Positions 49,643 to 58,791 are shown, counted from the first letter of the stretch. The stretch is DNA of 64,000 nt from Thalassospira alkalitolerans (GCF_002115745.1 NZ_JFKB01000003.1:300795-364794), one strand, 5' to 3'. Notes: generated by a model not told the origin, from the letters alone. Numbers and translations are program-made.

Positions 49643-51358
49643 TCAGTTAACCGCAATGTTCCCGGCATGCGGTGTTTTGCCGTCAAGCTTGGCCTGAACA
49701 TCGACGCGCAATTCATCGGTCGGGTTGAAGGAAAGGGCCCGGTGCCATTGGAAGCGTGCTTCGTGGAAACGGCCAATCTGCCAATAGGCATCGCCAAGAT
49801 GATCATTGATGGTCGGATCGTCGGGTTTGAGTTCAACCGCCTTTTCAAGCTGTTCAACGGCATCCTCGTATCGGGCGATTTTATAATAAACCCAACCAAG
49901 ACTATCGACGATATAACCGTCTTCGGGCTGTAATTCGACAGCGCGTTTAAGCATATCTTCGGCCTGATCGAAGTTTTTGCCCATATCGACCCAGCTATAG
50001 CCCAGATAGTTCATGACATAGGGCTGGTCGGGTTCGAGTTCGAGCGCCTTGAGGAAGTCCGCTTCGGCGCGGTTCCAGTCACCGGCACGTTCATAGGCAA
50101 TCCCGCGACGATACAACAAGCGCCATCCGACAACATCGGGGCCGCCCAACCGTTCAATTGCCCGGTTATAGGCACTGGCCGCTGCGGCATATTCCTGATC
50201 AATGCGCAGGATATCGCCAAGCTGGATCAGGGCATCGGGGCGGTCACTGCGTTCGTTGACCATCTTTTCCAAAAGGTCAATTGCCGCATCGGTTTGGCCG
50301 ATCTGTTCATAACTGGATGCGGCGCGCAGGCGGGCATTCCAGCTGTGCGGGGAATTTTCCGGTATTGATTGATAGACCGTGATCGCCGCGTCAAAGCGTT
50401 CCTGAATTTCCATGATTTCGCCAACCAGCAGACGGGTGATGTCATCGCCCGGGCGCAGCGAAAGCGAATAGCGCGCCATCAAAAGCGATGGATCAACCGC
50501 ATTTTCCTGGCTCAGCAATGTTGCGATATCAAGGTAAGCCTCGGCCAGACCGGATGCCGGTGTCAGAACGGTGCTGGTCGGGGCTTCGCCCCTGGCAAGG
50601 CGTTCCAGATGATAGGGCATCGCGAGTGATTGCGGATGGCGATCCATATAGCTTTCATACAAAAGCGACGCTTTTTGCGACTGGCCTTTGCGTTCAAACA
50701 CAGCGCCAAGGGCCTCGGCGGCACGCAGTGGTGCATCGGCCGGGTCGCCATAGGCACTGGCCAGGGCAACTTCGGCCCCGTTGAGGTCATTGAAAAAGGC
50801 CAGGATCAAACCGCGATGATATTCCGAAAGCGGATTAAGCGATCCGTTGGCCTGCAATTCATTTAAGGCAATCAACGCATTGTCGCGTTGCTTAAGCCCG
50901 GTGTAAATCCATGCCTTGGCCAAGGGGACGATCAGCGATGTAATGCCGCGTTCGGGCAGGGCCGATACGGCATCCAGGGCTGCCTGATAATTCTGGTCGC
51001 GGATTTCGGCATCCATGACCGCCATGACGGCAAAAAGATCCTGCGGGTTTTCTTTTATCAGCAAGCGCGCGATCGGTTCGGAATCGGCAATGCGGCCATC
51101 GGCAATCAGGGCGAGAAACGCCCGACGGCGCAGATCGTTATTACCCGGATCGATTTCATGGGCGCGCTGTAAATAGCGCGCAGCATAATCGGTGCGGTTT
51201 TCAATCTGGGCGGCTTTGCCAGCAAGGAAATTACCCGAGAAGCTGTTGCTTTGGGGGTATTCAAATTCGGCACGGCCCGTCTGCTGCGACATGGTGCCAC
51301 ACGCGGACAGGGCAAGGGCCGTCATCGGAATTATGATGTGTAACAGATGGCGTTTCAA
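49643..51358 (-). CDS. TPR-repeat lipoprotein
   Basis: A 571-residue protein with a lipoprotein signal MKRHLLHIIIPMTALALSAC, acylated at Cys20, then TPR repeats over most of its length (clear copies in the last third: EADFLKALELEPDQPYVMNY, DMLKRAVELQPEDGYIVDSL, EQLEKAVELKPDDPTINDHL). Probably an envelope scaffold. TTG 51358 is chosen because AGGACAAG lies just upstream and the signal peptide is then a normal length; a TTG 7 codons earlier has no ribosome site. Upstream of ispE. Confidence 0.88.
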   Translation of the reverse strand: MKRHLLHIIIPMTALALSACGTMSQQTGRAEFEYPQSNSFSGNFLAGKAAQIENRTDYAARYLQRAHEIDPGNNDLRRRAFLALIADGRIADSEPIARLLIKENPQDLFAVMAVMDAEIRDQNYQAALDAVSALPERGITSLIVPLAKAWIYTGLKQRDNALIALNELQANGSLNPLSEYHRGLILAFFNDLNGAEVALASAYGDPADAPLRAAEALGAVFERKGQSQKASLLYESYMDRHPQSLAMPYHLERLARGEAPTSTVLTPASGLAEAYLDIATLLSQENAVDPSLLMARYSLSLRPGDDITRLLVGEIMEIQERFDAAITVYQSIPENSPHSWNARLRAASSYEQIGQTDAAIDLLEKMVNERSDRPDALIQLGDILRIDQEYAAAASAYNRAIERLGGPDVVGWRLLYRRGIAYERAGDWNRAEADFLKALELEPDQPYVMNYLGYSWVDMGKNFDQAEDMLKRAVELQPEDGYIVDSLGWVYYKIARYEDAVEQLEKAVELKPDDPTINDHLGDAYWQIGRFHEARFQWHRALSFNPTDELRVDVQAKLDGKTPHAGNIAVN

Positions 51359-51600
51359 AAACTTGTCCTGCGTCTGCAATTCGCAACCGGCCGCATGAAT
51401 TTATGCCATGCGGACCACTAACTTATGGTGAGGTAACCCTAACTACTCGGCAAATATAAGGCAAAGCATTTGCCATTCGTCTGTCACTGTTGGCGCGCAG
51501 CATACGCGATTGTATCACCAGTTCCCACAGGTGGTTGTGCGTATGCGAAAAACGTTATTGTGAGGCCGGGATTAATCGCGGCTGCGACGGGAAACACGGG

Positions 51601-52224
51601 CTAGCAATAAAGCGCACGTTTCGCCGGAACGTCGAGCTGCGGTGTGATGACATCGCGCGCCTGTTTGCCAAAGAGCGATTTCTGACCGACCGGGGCGACA
51701 TATTCCAAAATTGCCAGCGCCTTGTCGATGCCAAGCTTGCGCGCCAAAACCCATCCGGCCAGATATTGTGACGATAAACAGCCACCACTGGTCACGATAT
51801 TGCCCTGTGCGACCAGCGGGCGGTCTTCAAGGACGGTATTGGTCCGCGCCAGATAGGGGCGCGTTTTGCTGTCTGTTGTGGCAATTGCAGGCAAGAGGCC
51901 AAGTTTATGCAGGAACAGGGCGCCGGAACATTGTGCCCCGATCATCTGGCGGGATGGATCAAGATCAAACTGGGCCATCAGGTCGGCGTTGCCGATATGA
52001 TCAAGGGTGTGAATGCCACTGCCAAACAGGACAACATCGGCCTTGGTGCAAAACGATAGCGGTTGTTGAGTTTTGACCTCGACCCCGTTCATCGATGTGA
52101 CGGATGTGCCGATGCTGGTGATTTCGGCGCAAACACCGTCGGCCTTGGCCCGATTAAGGATCGATAGCGCGACAAAACTGTCGAGCTCGTTAAAACCGTC
52201 AAGAGTTACAATCGCGATTTGCAT
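51601..52224 (-). CDS. DJ-1/PfpI family protein
   Basis: A 207-residue protein of the DJ-1/PfpI fold with the nucleophile Cys in IGAQCSGALFLHKLG and the preceding Glu or Asp region FNELDSFVAL. Members include glyoxalase III-like, isonitrile hydratase-like and chaperone-like proteins; the exact activity is not clear. ATG 52224 is preferred to the GTG just before. About 220 nt upstream of the TPR gene start side shows no gene. Confidence 0.85.
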   Translation of the reverse strand: MQIAIVTLDGFNELDSFVALSILNRAKADGVCAEITSIGTSVTSMNGVEVKTQQPLSFCTKADVVLFGSGIHTLDHIGNADLMAQFDLDPSRQMIGAQCSGALFLHKLGLLPAIATTDSKTRPYLARTNTVLEDRPLVAQGNIVTSGGCLSSQYLAGWVLARKLGIDKALAILEYVAPVGQKSLFGKQARDVITPQLDVPAKRALYC

Positions 52225-52313
52225 CACATATCCATCGCCATACTAAAAAGGGCGAGTATTGAACGCGCGGATTGTACATTAGACAAGGAAAATGTGAAAT
52301 TTTAGGCCGATTT

Positions 52314-53504
52314 TCAGTCTGAAAGGCATTCCATGACCAGTGATATCCAATAACTGACGCCATAGGGGATGGCCGCGTCGTTGAAATCATAAGCCGCATT
52401 ATGCAACAGGCAATTGCCATCGGTTGGCCCATTGCCCAGCCAGACATAGCTGCCGGGTTTTTCATTGAGCATAAAGGCGAAATCTTCGCTGGCCATCGAG
52501 GGTTCGGGATTGGTGTCTATATTTGCCGCCCCGACGACCTTTGCCGCCGCGGCATGGGCAATGCCGGTTTCGGCGTCGCTGTTGATCGTTGCCGGATAGC
52601 GGCGCTGATACATCACACGTGCGGTGCAATCGAATGCCTTGGCGGTGGCATCGGCAACGGTTTTAAGCCGTGCTTCGACCAAATCCTGTATGTCCGGGGC
52701 GAATGTGCGGACTGTGCCACGGATGGTGGCGGTATCGGGGATCACATTCCATGTATCACCGGCAAAAAGCTGGGTCGGGGAAATCACCGCACTTTGCAGC
52801 GGATTGACATTGCGCGCGGTAATCGTCTGAAGGGCCAAAAGAACCTGACCGGCTGTCGTGATCGGATCGCGCCCCAGATGGGGCATGGCGGCATGACAAC
52901 CACGGCCATCAATGATGATTTCAAAAATATCATAGCTTGCCATCATCGGCCCGGGCTTCATCGCCATGGTGCCGATATCGCGGCCCGGCCAGTTATGCAT
53001 ACCGTAAACCGCATCAACCGGATGGCTGTCAAACAGGCCCTCATTGACCATTTCGCGTCCGCCGCCTTCATTTTCCTCGGCCGGTTGGAAAATGAAATCA
53101 ACGGTTCCGGCAAAATCGGGGGCCTCGGCCAGAATTTTGGCGGCCCCGAGCAACATCGTCATATGGCCGTCATGGCCGCAGGCGTGCATTTTACCCGGAT
53201 GTTTCGACGCATAGGGAAGATTGGTGGTTTCATGGATATCAAGCGCATCCATGTCAGCGCGAAGTCCGATGCGTTTGCCCGCACCCTTGTTGCCGTGAAG
53301 GGTGGCGACAACGCCGGTTTTGGCAATGCCGGTTTTGACTTCAAGCCCAAAGGATTGAAGCTTTTGCGCGACAAAGGCGCTGGTCAGATTTTCCGCAAAC
53401 GCGGTTTCAGGGTGAGCATGCAGATGGTGTCGCCATGTCGTAAACTCATCAACGAATTGGGTGGCACGAGGATGAAGGGAGGCAATGGAAACAGTCATCT
53501 GCAT
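52314..53504 (-). CDS. M20-family amidohydrolase (hippurate-hydrolase type)
   Basis: A 396-residue metal-dependent amidase that usually removes an acyl group from an N-acyl amino acid. It has WRHHLHAHPETAFAE at the start, metal ligands in HACGHDGHMTMLLGAAK and PAEENEGGGREM, the dimerisation-region His in GRGCHAAMPHLGRDP and FAFMLNEKPGSYVWLGNG at the end. ATG 53504 or 53498 may be used. It lies downstream of the two membrane proteins on the same strand, past a hairpin terminator, so it may be partly uncoupled from them. Confidence 0.92.
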   Translation of the reverse strand: MQMTVSIASLHPRATQFVDEFTTWRHHLHAHPETAFAENLTSAFVAQKLQSFGLEVKTGIAKTGVVATLHGNKGAGKRIGLRADMDALDIHETTNLPYASKHPGKMHACGHDGHMTMLLGAAKILAEAPDFAGTVDFIFQPAEENEGGGREMVNEGLFDSHPVDAVYGMHNWPGRDIGTMAMKPGPMMASYDIFEIIIDGRGCHAAMPHLGRDPITTAGQVLLALQTITARNVNPLQSAVISPTQLFAGDTWNVIPDTATIRGTVRTFAPDIQDLVEARLKTVADATAKAFDCTARVMYQRRYPATINSDAETGIAHAAAAKVVGAANIDTNPEPSMASEDFAFMLNEKPGSYVWLGNGPTDGNCLLHNAAYDFNDAAIPYGVSYWISLVMECLSD

Positions 53505-53527
53505 ACTCTAGCGTAATAGCCTGTCAG

Positions 53528-53552
53528 AAAAAGCGGGGTCCTGGGCCCCCGC
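53528..53552 (-). terminator. Terminator or attenuator before the M20 gene
   Basis: On the minus strand GCGGGG, 8 nt, CCCCGC, followed by TTTTT. It lies between the small membrane protein and the M20 gene, only 24 nt before the M20 start. A second weaker hairpin is at about 53579-53601. Partial readthrough would give less M20 than transporter. Confidence 0.7.
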
Positions 53553-53614
53553 AAGCGATAGGCCAAAAGAGGGAGAGACGAGGACGCAATCGTCCCCGTT
53601 TATATGGTGTGGGA

Positions 53615-54103
53615 TCAGACGCCTTGCAGGCGCAGGATCAGTTCGGCAACCAGAACCGAACCGGCATAGGTGCCAAGAAAGACAAGGCAGGCCACCAATG
53701 CAAGTTTCCAGCCGGAATGCTTGGCAACTTCAATTTCCTTTTTGGCAATTGCAAAGCCGGCATAAGCGAGTGCCGGGGTGGCAAGGGCCAGGAAGTTAAC
53801 CGATTTTGCCTGGGCAACGATCCATTCAGAGCCGGGCGTCCACGGCAGTGTTGCCACAATCCCGACCAGCGAAATCCATGCAACACTTGGCAGGTAGAAC
53901 GGGGCATAACGGGTCAATAGCAACCCGACCATGGAAATCAGATAGATGACCACCATGCCGACAAAGCCATCCGCAATCGGGATCGCCGGGCCGACCGTAT
54001 TCATGACAAGCCCGACAAGGCAGACCACGATCAGGGTAAAGGCATGATCGGCAATATCGATTTTCGGACGGGTGGTTTTCACGGAAATTACGCTATCGGA
54101 CAT
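53615..54103 (-). CDS. Small integral membrane protein, partner of the DUF3100-like protein
   Basis: A 162-residue protein starting MSDSVISVKTTRPKIDIADH with about five membrane helices (for example LIVVCLVGLVMNTVGP, GMVVIYLISMVGLLL, LALVACLVFLGTYAGSVLVA). AAGGAGG lies 7 nt before the ATG, and the start is 2 nt downstream of the upstream gene's stop, so the two are tightly coupled. The small-plus-large layout recalls two-subunit carriers such as MadL/MadM, but I do not recognise a named family. Confidence 0.85.
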   Translation of the reverse strand: MSDSVISVKTTRPKIDIADHAFTLIVVCLVGLVMNTVGPAIPIADGFVGMVVIYLISMVGLLLTRYAPFYLPSVAWISLVGIVATLPWTPGSEWIVAQAKSVNFLALATPALAYAGFAIAKKEIEVAKHSGWKLALVACLVFLGTYAGSVLVAELILRLQGV

Positions 54104-54105
54104 GA

Positions 54106-54936
54106 TCAAACCTCCTTCTTGGTCGCGGTGGCGAGATCATTTTTGCCCGCAGTTGCGTTATAAAGTTTCTCGACAATCGGAAGTGCGATGAACAATCCGG
54201 CATAAAGCCCGGTCGCATAGGTCAGAAGGTTGCTGGCCCCGGCAAGGGCAAGGATTTCGTCCTTCATCCCCGGAATGACTTCGGTCAATGCGCCGGTACA
54301 GGCCGCCATCATCGACCCGCTGCCAATGCCGCATGCCATGGCAAGTGCGCGTGGATCAAAGACATCAAGGCTGGCGAATACCGATGCCAGAATGGCAAAG
54401 ATGAAAGTCCCAAACAGGGTGCCAAGAACATAAACACCCATGACACCCGTACCCTCGGCACTTTTTAAGGTGTAGCGATCGGCAATGATTGCCAGATTGG
54501 GTTCACGTGCGATCGAGAATGTCGCGCCAATGGCTTCGCGCCCCATTTTCAAGCCCCAAACCGCAAGCGGGAAGGCCAGAACAATGGTGCCCAGATTGCC
54601 AAGTTCCTGCAACAGCAGGGCCGGGCCAGCTTCGATAATGGTTTCGATTGCCGGGCCGATGGTGGTGCCAAATTTGGCGATGAAAGGCATGATCGCAATC
54701 ACGATCAGCGGCGATGCGGCCTGAACTTCCTTCTGACGAATGAATTTGGCAAATTTCGGCATGACATTCGGGTTCATCAATGCCGCCATGACGAATGCAT
54801 AAAGCAACGGCAACAGCAAAATAGCACCAATCCCGAACGGAATTTTCCGAATGCCGATCAACTCGGCGATAACACCAAGCACAATAACGGCGAGGTGAAG
54901 CCGCCAGAGCTCCAATTGACCCCGAAGCGCGTTCAT
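54106..54936 (-). CDS. DUF3100-like integral membrane protein
   Basis: A 276-residue protein with eight or so membrane helices, starting MNALRGQLELWRLHLAVIVL. AAGGAG lies 8 nt before ATG 54936. The N-terminal VLGVIAELIGIRKIPFGIGAILLLPLLYAFVM and the Gly-rich MACGIGSGSMMAACTGAL match what I recall of DUF3100. Probably the larger subunit of a transporter with the 162-residue protein. No substrate is known for the family to my knowledge. Confidence 0.82.
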   Translation of the reverse strand: MNALRGQLELWRLHLAVIVLGVIAELIGIRKIPFGIGAILLLPLLYAFVMAALMNPNVMPKFAKFIRQKEVQAASPLIVIAIMPFIAKFGTTIGPAIETIIEAGPALLLQELGNLGTIVLAFPLAVWGLKMGREAIGATFSIAREPNLAIIADRYTLKSAEGTGVMGVYVLGTLFGTFIFAILASVFASLDVFDPRALAMACGIGSGSMMAACTGALTEVIPGMKDEILALAGASNLLTYATGLYAGLFIALPIVEKLYNATAGKNDLATATKKEV

Positions 54937-55127
54937 TTCCCAGTCTCCTTGACAGTGGCATGTTCGACGCAACGTTGTTCGGGGGCAAAGACACCCGACA
55001 TGTTGCATCATCCCTGTAATGTCCCGGCTTCGGCAGATTTCACAATTTTGCCATTTTTTGGGCCGGGAATTTTGTCCGACAATGAAAACTCGGTCGGGGC
55101 ACGGCAAGTGCCATTTTGGGATGATGC

Positions 55128-55146
55128 TGTTGCCGTTTCGGCAACA
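55128..55146. promoter_or_regulatory. Inverted repeat, probable LysR operator copy 1
   Basis: TGTTGCCGTTTCGGCAACA; arms CTGTTGCCG and CGGCAACAG extend one base further on each side. It contains T-N11-A (TGCCGTTTCGGCA), the LysR-box form. It lies 12 nt past the lysR stop and about 190 nt ahead of the DUF3100-like gene. A near-identical copy is at 56147-56165. Confidence 0.7.
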
Positions 55147-55158
55147 GGTGGGCGGATG

Positions 55159-56088
55159 TTAATCGTGTTCTTCGGGATACCAAGCTGATCCGAAGGCTTC
55201 CATCCGGTCGCGGATTATGCCGGTAACGGCCCGCACAGCGGCGGTTTTCGGCCGTCCCTTGCGCACCAAAAGATGCGATGGAACACGGGCCAGAAACGGG
55301 TCGGTCATTGGAACGGCAACGACTTCGCCCCTGCGTAATTGTCGTGATACGGCAAAGGCCGGTAAAAAGGTGATCCCGCCGCCCGACAGGACAAAATGGA
55401 CCGCGACATTGATCGAATCGGCGGTTAGGAACGCATCGCGGGTCACCTCGTTGGCCTGACCGGCATTGGCCAGAAGTTTGGCAACGCCAAAATGCGGGTT
55501 CAAAAGGGCGGCCGGGTAATTTAGCGTTTCGGAAAGGGTGCAGCTTTGCTTCTTTGCCAGGTCAAATTCCGGCGGGACCAGAGCGCAAAGCGGGGTGTGA
55601 TCCTCGGCCAGTAATTCCAGATCGGGATTGCGCGGCGGATTGAAAACAAGCCCCATGTCATAATCGTCGCGCAGGATGCCATGGGTGATTTTCTCGGTCC
55701 CGGCGACATCGATTTCAAGCCGGATATCTGGAAATTCATCGCGCAAGGGCCGAACCACGTGATTGACCAGATCAACCACAAAGCCTTCGCCGGTCGCAAT
55801 CCGGACCGTTCCGGCAATTGCCCCGCGTGCTGCGGCAAGATCGACGGCAAAGGCTTCGTCAAGTTCAATGCGTCGCCTTGCATGGGCGGCAACCATATGG
55901 CCCGATTCCGTAAAGATGATGCCGCGCTTGGTGCGTTCCATCAAAAGGGTTTCCAGATGCGCCTCAAGACCAGTGATCTGGCGGCTGATGGCCGATGGGG
56001 CGATGCGCAGGTTTTCCGCAGCGGTTCGGATTGAACCGGCTTCAAACACGGCAAGGAAATAACGCAGCGGCTTGTCGTCAATTTTCAT
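55159..56088 (-). CDS. LysR-family transcriptional regulator
   Basis: A 309-residue regulator: N-terminal winged helix (PLRYFLAVFEAGSIRTAAENLRIAPSAISRQI) and a substrate-binding effector domain. The start MKIDDKPLRYFLAVF at 56088 is the family norm; an in-frame start at 56169 would add 27 unrelated residues that run through the operator. It is upstream of the membrane-protein pair on the same strand and divergent from the dehydrogenase pair, so it may control both sides. Confidence 0.92.
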   Translation of the reverse strand: MKIDDKPLRYFLAVFEAGSIRTAAENLRIAPSAISRQITGLEAHLETLLMERTKRGIIFTESGHMVAAHARRRIELDEAFAVDLAAARGAIAGTVRIATGEGFVVDLVNHVVRPLRDEFPDIRLEIDVAGTEKITHGILRDDYDMGLVFNPPRNPDLELLAEDHTPLCALVPPEFDLAKKQSCTLSETLNYPAALLNPHFGVAKLLANAGQANEVTRDAFLTADSINVAVHFVLSGGGITFLPAFAVSRQLRRGEVVAVPMTDPFLARVPSHLLVRKGRPKTAAVRAVTGIIRDRMEAFGSAWYPEEHD

Positions 56089-56119
56089 GGTGGTGACTTG
56101 GGGCTGTTGTGGGGCGTTT

Positions 56120-56141
56120 GGTCTGATCGCGTAATCAGACC
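56120..56141. promoter_or_regulatory. Inverted repeat GGTCTGAT-6 nt-ATCAGACC
   Basis: Perfect 8-bp arms (56120-56127, 56134-56141) around CGCGTA, 31 nt upstream of the lysR start in the divergent gap. Not seen elsewhere in the window. It could bind a second regulator or be a hairpin in the lysR leader. Confidence 0.55.
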
Positions 56142-56146
56142 ACATG

Positions 56147-56165
56147 TGTTGCTGTTTCGGCAACA
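56147..56165. promoter_or_regulatory. Inverted repeat, probable LysR operator copy 2
   Basis: TGTTGCTGTTTCGGCAACA, 18 of 19 identical to the copy at 55128-55146. It lies 58 nt upstream of lysR and about 156 nt upstream of the dehydrogenase gene, which fits autoregulation plus control of the divergent operon. Confidence 0.72.
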
Positions 56166-56321
56166 ACATGTTCCGGCAATTGATCTTGAGTTCGCCCGTG
56201 ATCCACCGGAAAGTCGGTGGGCAAAATCAAAAAATCATATCGGATCGCATTTGGCCGTGACCGGAAGACTTGGGTCTTCACCGGCGGGGCCGTGCTGTTT
56301 GAAACCAAAGAGGCACTTATC

Positions 56322-57218
56322 GTGAATAGTTCAGAAACAGGCACAATCGGTGTTGTCGGCCTTGGCAATATGGGGCTTGGCATGGTGCGCACGCTTTTGC
56401 GCGATGGATTTTCCGTGATCGGCTTCGACCTTTCGGCCGAACGTCAGGCCGAGGCGGCCAGCGCGGGGGCGACCATCGTTGGCAAATTGCCCGAATTGTT
56501 TGAGGCCTGTCAGACGATCATCTTGTCGCTGCCGACGGCCGCCCATGTGCGCAGTGTTCTGACCGGTGCGGATGGCTTGGTATCGCGTGATATTGATCCG
56601 CGACTGGTGATTGATACTACCACATCAGAACCTGATGTGACCCGCGAACTGGACGGGGTTTTGCGTCAGTTGGGGCATATCCTGATTGATGCCCCGGTCA
56701 GTGGCGGCCCCGCCGGGGCCAATAGCGGCCAATTGACCATGATGATCGGCGGTGCGGATGCCGATGTGGCGCGTGCGATGCCGGTTCTGAACGCGTTGGG
56801 CGGCAAGATTACCCATGTTGGTCCGGTCGGGGCGGGGCATGCGGTCAAGATTGTGAATAACATGCTGGTCGCAAGCCATCTTTTGACCATGAGCGAAGCC
56901 GTGCGTCTGGCAAATGCCGCCGGTGTGACGACGGATAATCTGATCACAGCGCTTAATGCCGGGTCGGGCCGAAGTGCGATCAGCGAGGTTAATTATCCCA
57001 AATGGGTGATGAACGGCGGGTTTGACAGCGGCTTTACCATGGGTCTGATGCGCAAGGATGTGCGCCTTGCCATGACCCTGGCACAGGATAAGGGCGTTGC
57101 ATTGCCAGTATCGGCAATGGCCGGAAAGATATGGGCCGAAAGTGCCGAACTTTTGGCGGATGACGCCGATTTTAACCGGATTACCGAAATTGACCCCGCC
57201 AAAGCAGGAGCCAAATAA
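56322..57218 (+). CDS. 3-hydroxyisobutyrate dehydrogenase-like oxidoreductase
   Basis: A 298-residue beta-hydroxyacid dehydrogenase. It has the NAD(P) site GVVGLGNMGLGM, the substrate motif DAPVSGGPAGANSGQLTMMIGG and the catalytic Lys in GAGHAVKIVNNMLVASH. The start is GTG 56322, with GAGG 8 nt upstream; an upstream in-frame ATG would add a tail of no family match. The real substrate could be 3-hydroxyisobutyrate, tartronate semialdehyde or a related short hydroxyacid. Directly followed by the aldehyde dehydrogenase. Confidence 0.9.
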   Translation: MNSSETGTIGVVGLGNMGLGMVRTLLRDGFSVIGFDLSAERQAEAASAGATIVGKLPELFEACQTIILSLPTAAHVRSVLTGADGLVSRDIDPRLVIDTTTSEPDVTRELDGVLRQLGHILIDAPVSGGPAGANSGQLTMMIGGADADVARAMPVLNALGGKITHVGPVGAGHAVKIVNNMLVASHLLTMSEAVRLANAAGVTTDNLITALNAGSGRSAISEVNYPKWVMNGGFDSGFTMGLMRKDVRLAMTLAQDKGVALPVSAMAGKIWAESAELLADDADFNRITEIDPAKAGAK

Positions 57219-58754
57219 ATGACCAATGAAACCAAATTGATTGCGCGGGACTATCACAAGGCGATGGCGCCGTTCTTTGGCACCGGCGAGATTGGAAGCT
57301 GGGTCAATGGGGCGATGATGGCGGGCCGGGGCGACATGTTTGAATTGATCGATCCGGCGACGGGCAAGGCGTTTTTAAGCGTCAAGGATGCCGGGGCCGA
57401 GGTTGTTGATACGGCAATGAGTGCCGCCGTTGCCGGGCAGAAAATCTGGTGGGGGATGACGGCAGCCGAACGTGGCCGGATTATGTGGCGTATTGGTCAA
57501 CAGGTTCGGGATCATCTGGATGAGCTGGCCTTGTTGGAAACGGTCAGTGCCGGCAAGCCGATCCGCGATACCAAGGTCGAGGTGCTGAAAGTCGCCGAGA
57601 TGTTTGAATATTACGCCGGTTGGGCGGATAAGCTGCACGGTGATGTGATCCCGGTGCCGACCAGTCATTTGAATTATACGCGGCCCGAACCCTATGGTGT
57701 TGTTACGCAAATCACCCCATGGAATGCGCCGATTTTTACCGCCGGTTGGCAATTGGCCCCGGCACTTTGCACTGGTAATGCCGCCGTGCTTAAACCGTCG
57801 GAAATGACCCCGCTGACTTCGCTTGCCCTTGGTGTTTTATCCAAAAAGGCCGGGTTGCCCGATGGCGTGATTACGGTTCTGACCGGGCTTGGCATGACGA
57901 CCGGCGCGGCGGCGACCACCCATGATGCAACGCGCAAGGTGGTGTTTGTCGGTTCCCCGCGTACGGGTGTGATGATTGCGACACAGGCCGCACAGAATAT
58001 CGTGCCCTGTGTTCTGGAACTGGGCGGGAAATCGGCAAATATCGTGTTTGGCGATGCGGATTTGAAACGCGCGGTAATTGGTGCGCAGGCCGCAATCTTT
58101 AGCGGTGCCGGGCAAAGCTGTGTCGCGGGATCGCGTTTGCTGGTGCAACGCGATGTGGTGGATCAGTTCCTTGAAATGCTGGTTGATGGGGCCAATCGCA
58201 TTCCGGTTGGCGATCCGATGGATCGTGCGACCCAGATCGGGCCGATCAACAATGAAGCACAATATCAGACTGTGCGTCGGTTGGTCGCCGCCGGGCAGGA
58301 TGAAGGGGCCAAATTGCTGGCCGGGGGCGAGCGGCCAAGTGATGCGGCCTGTCAGGATGGTTATTTTCTGCGCCCGACGGTTTTGGGCAATGTCAGCAAT
58401 GATATGGCCATTGCGCGCGAGGAAATCTTTGGTCCGGTTGTATCTGTCATTCCGTTTGCGGACGAGGCAGAGGCCGTGGCGATTGCCAATGACAGCAAAT
58501 TTGGCCTTGCCGGGGCGGTTTGGACCCGGTCGGTTGACCGGGCGCATCGGGTGGCGGCCAATGTCCGGGCCGGGACGTTTTGGATCAACAGCTATAAAAC
58601 CATCAATGTCATGTCGCCGTTTGGCGGTTTTGGCGCCAGTGGCTATGGCCGATCCAGCGGCAAGGAAGGCTTGATGGAATATATGCAGCCCAAAAGTGTT
58701 TGGACCGAAACCGCGGCCAATCCACCGGCTGCCTTTGGCTATGCGCCGGATTGA
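57219..58754 (+). CDS. Aldehyde dehydrogenase (NAD(P)-dependent)
   Basis: A 511-residue aldehyde dehydrogenase. It has ITPWNAPIFTAGWQLAPALC, the catalytic Glu in CVLELGGKSANIVF and the nucleophile Cys in SGAGQSCVAGSRLL. The ATG follows the dehydrogenase stop with no gap, so the two are coupled and probably act in sequence: hydroxyacid or alcohol to aldehyde to acid. Substrate unknown. Confidence 0.93.
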   Translation: MTNETKLIARDYHKAMAPFFGTGEIGSWVNGAMMAGRGDMFELIDPATGKAFLSVKDAGAEVVDTAMSAAVAGQKIWWGMTAAERGRIMWRIGQQVRDHLDELALLETVSAGKPIRDTKVEVLKVAEMFEYYAGWADKLHGDVIPVPTSHLNYTRPEPYGVVTQITPWNAPIFTAGWQLAPALCTGNAAVLKPSEMTPLTSLALGVLSKKAGLPDGVITVLTGLGMTTGAAATTHDATRKVVFVGSPRTGVMIATQAAQNIVPCVLELGGKSANIVFGDADLKRAVIGAQAAIFSGAGQSCVAGSRLLVQRDVVDQFLEMLVDGANRIPVGDPMDRATQIGPINNEAQYQTVRRLVAAGQDEGAKLLAGGERPSDAACQDGYFLRPTVLGNVSNDMAIAREEIFGPVVSVIPFADEAEAVAIANDSKFGLAGAVWTRSVDRAHRVAANVRAGTFWINSYKTINVMSPFGGFGASGYGRSSGKEGLMEYMQPKSVWTETAANPPAAFGYAPD

Positions 58755-58791
58755 TCCGGGCAATCATCAGGCAATATATTGACCATAAAGC

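Noticed and set aside
52401..53516. 371-codon open frame on the plus strand
   Set aside because: Fully antisense to the M20 amidohydrolase, whose metal-binding motifs are unmistakable.
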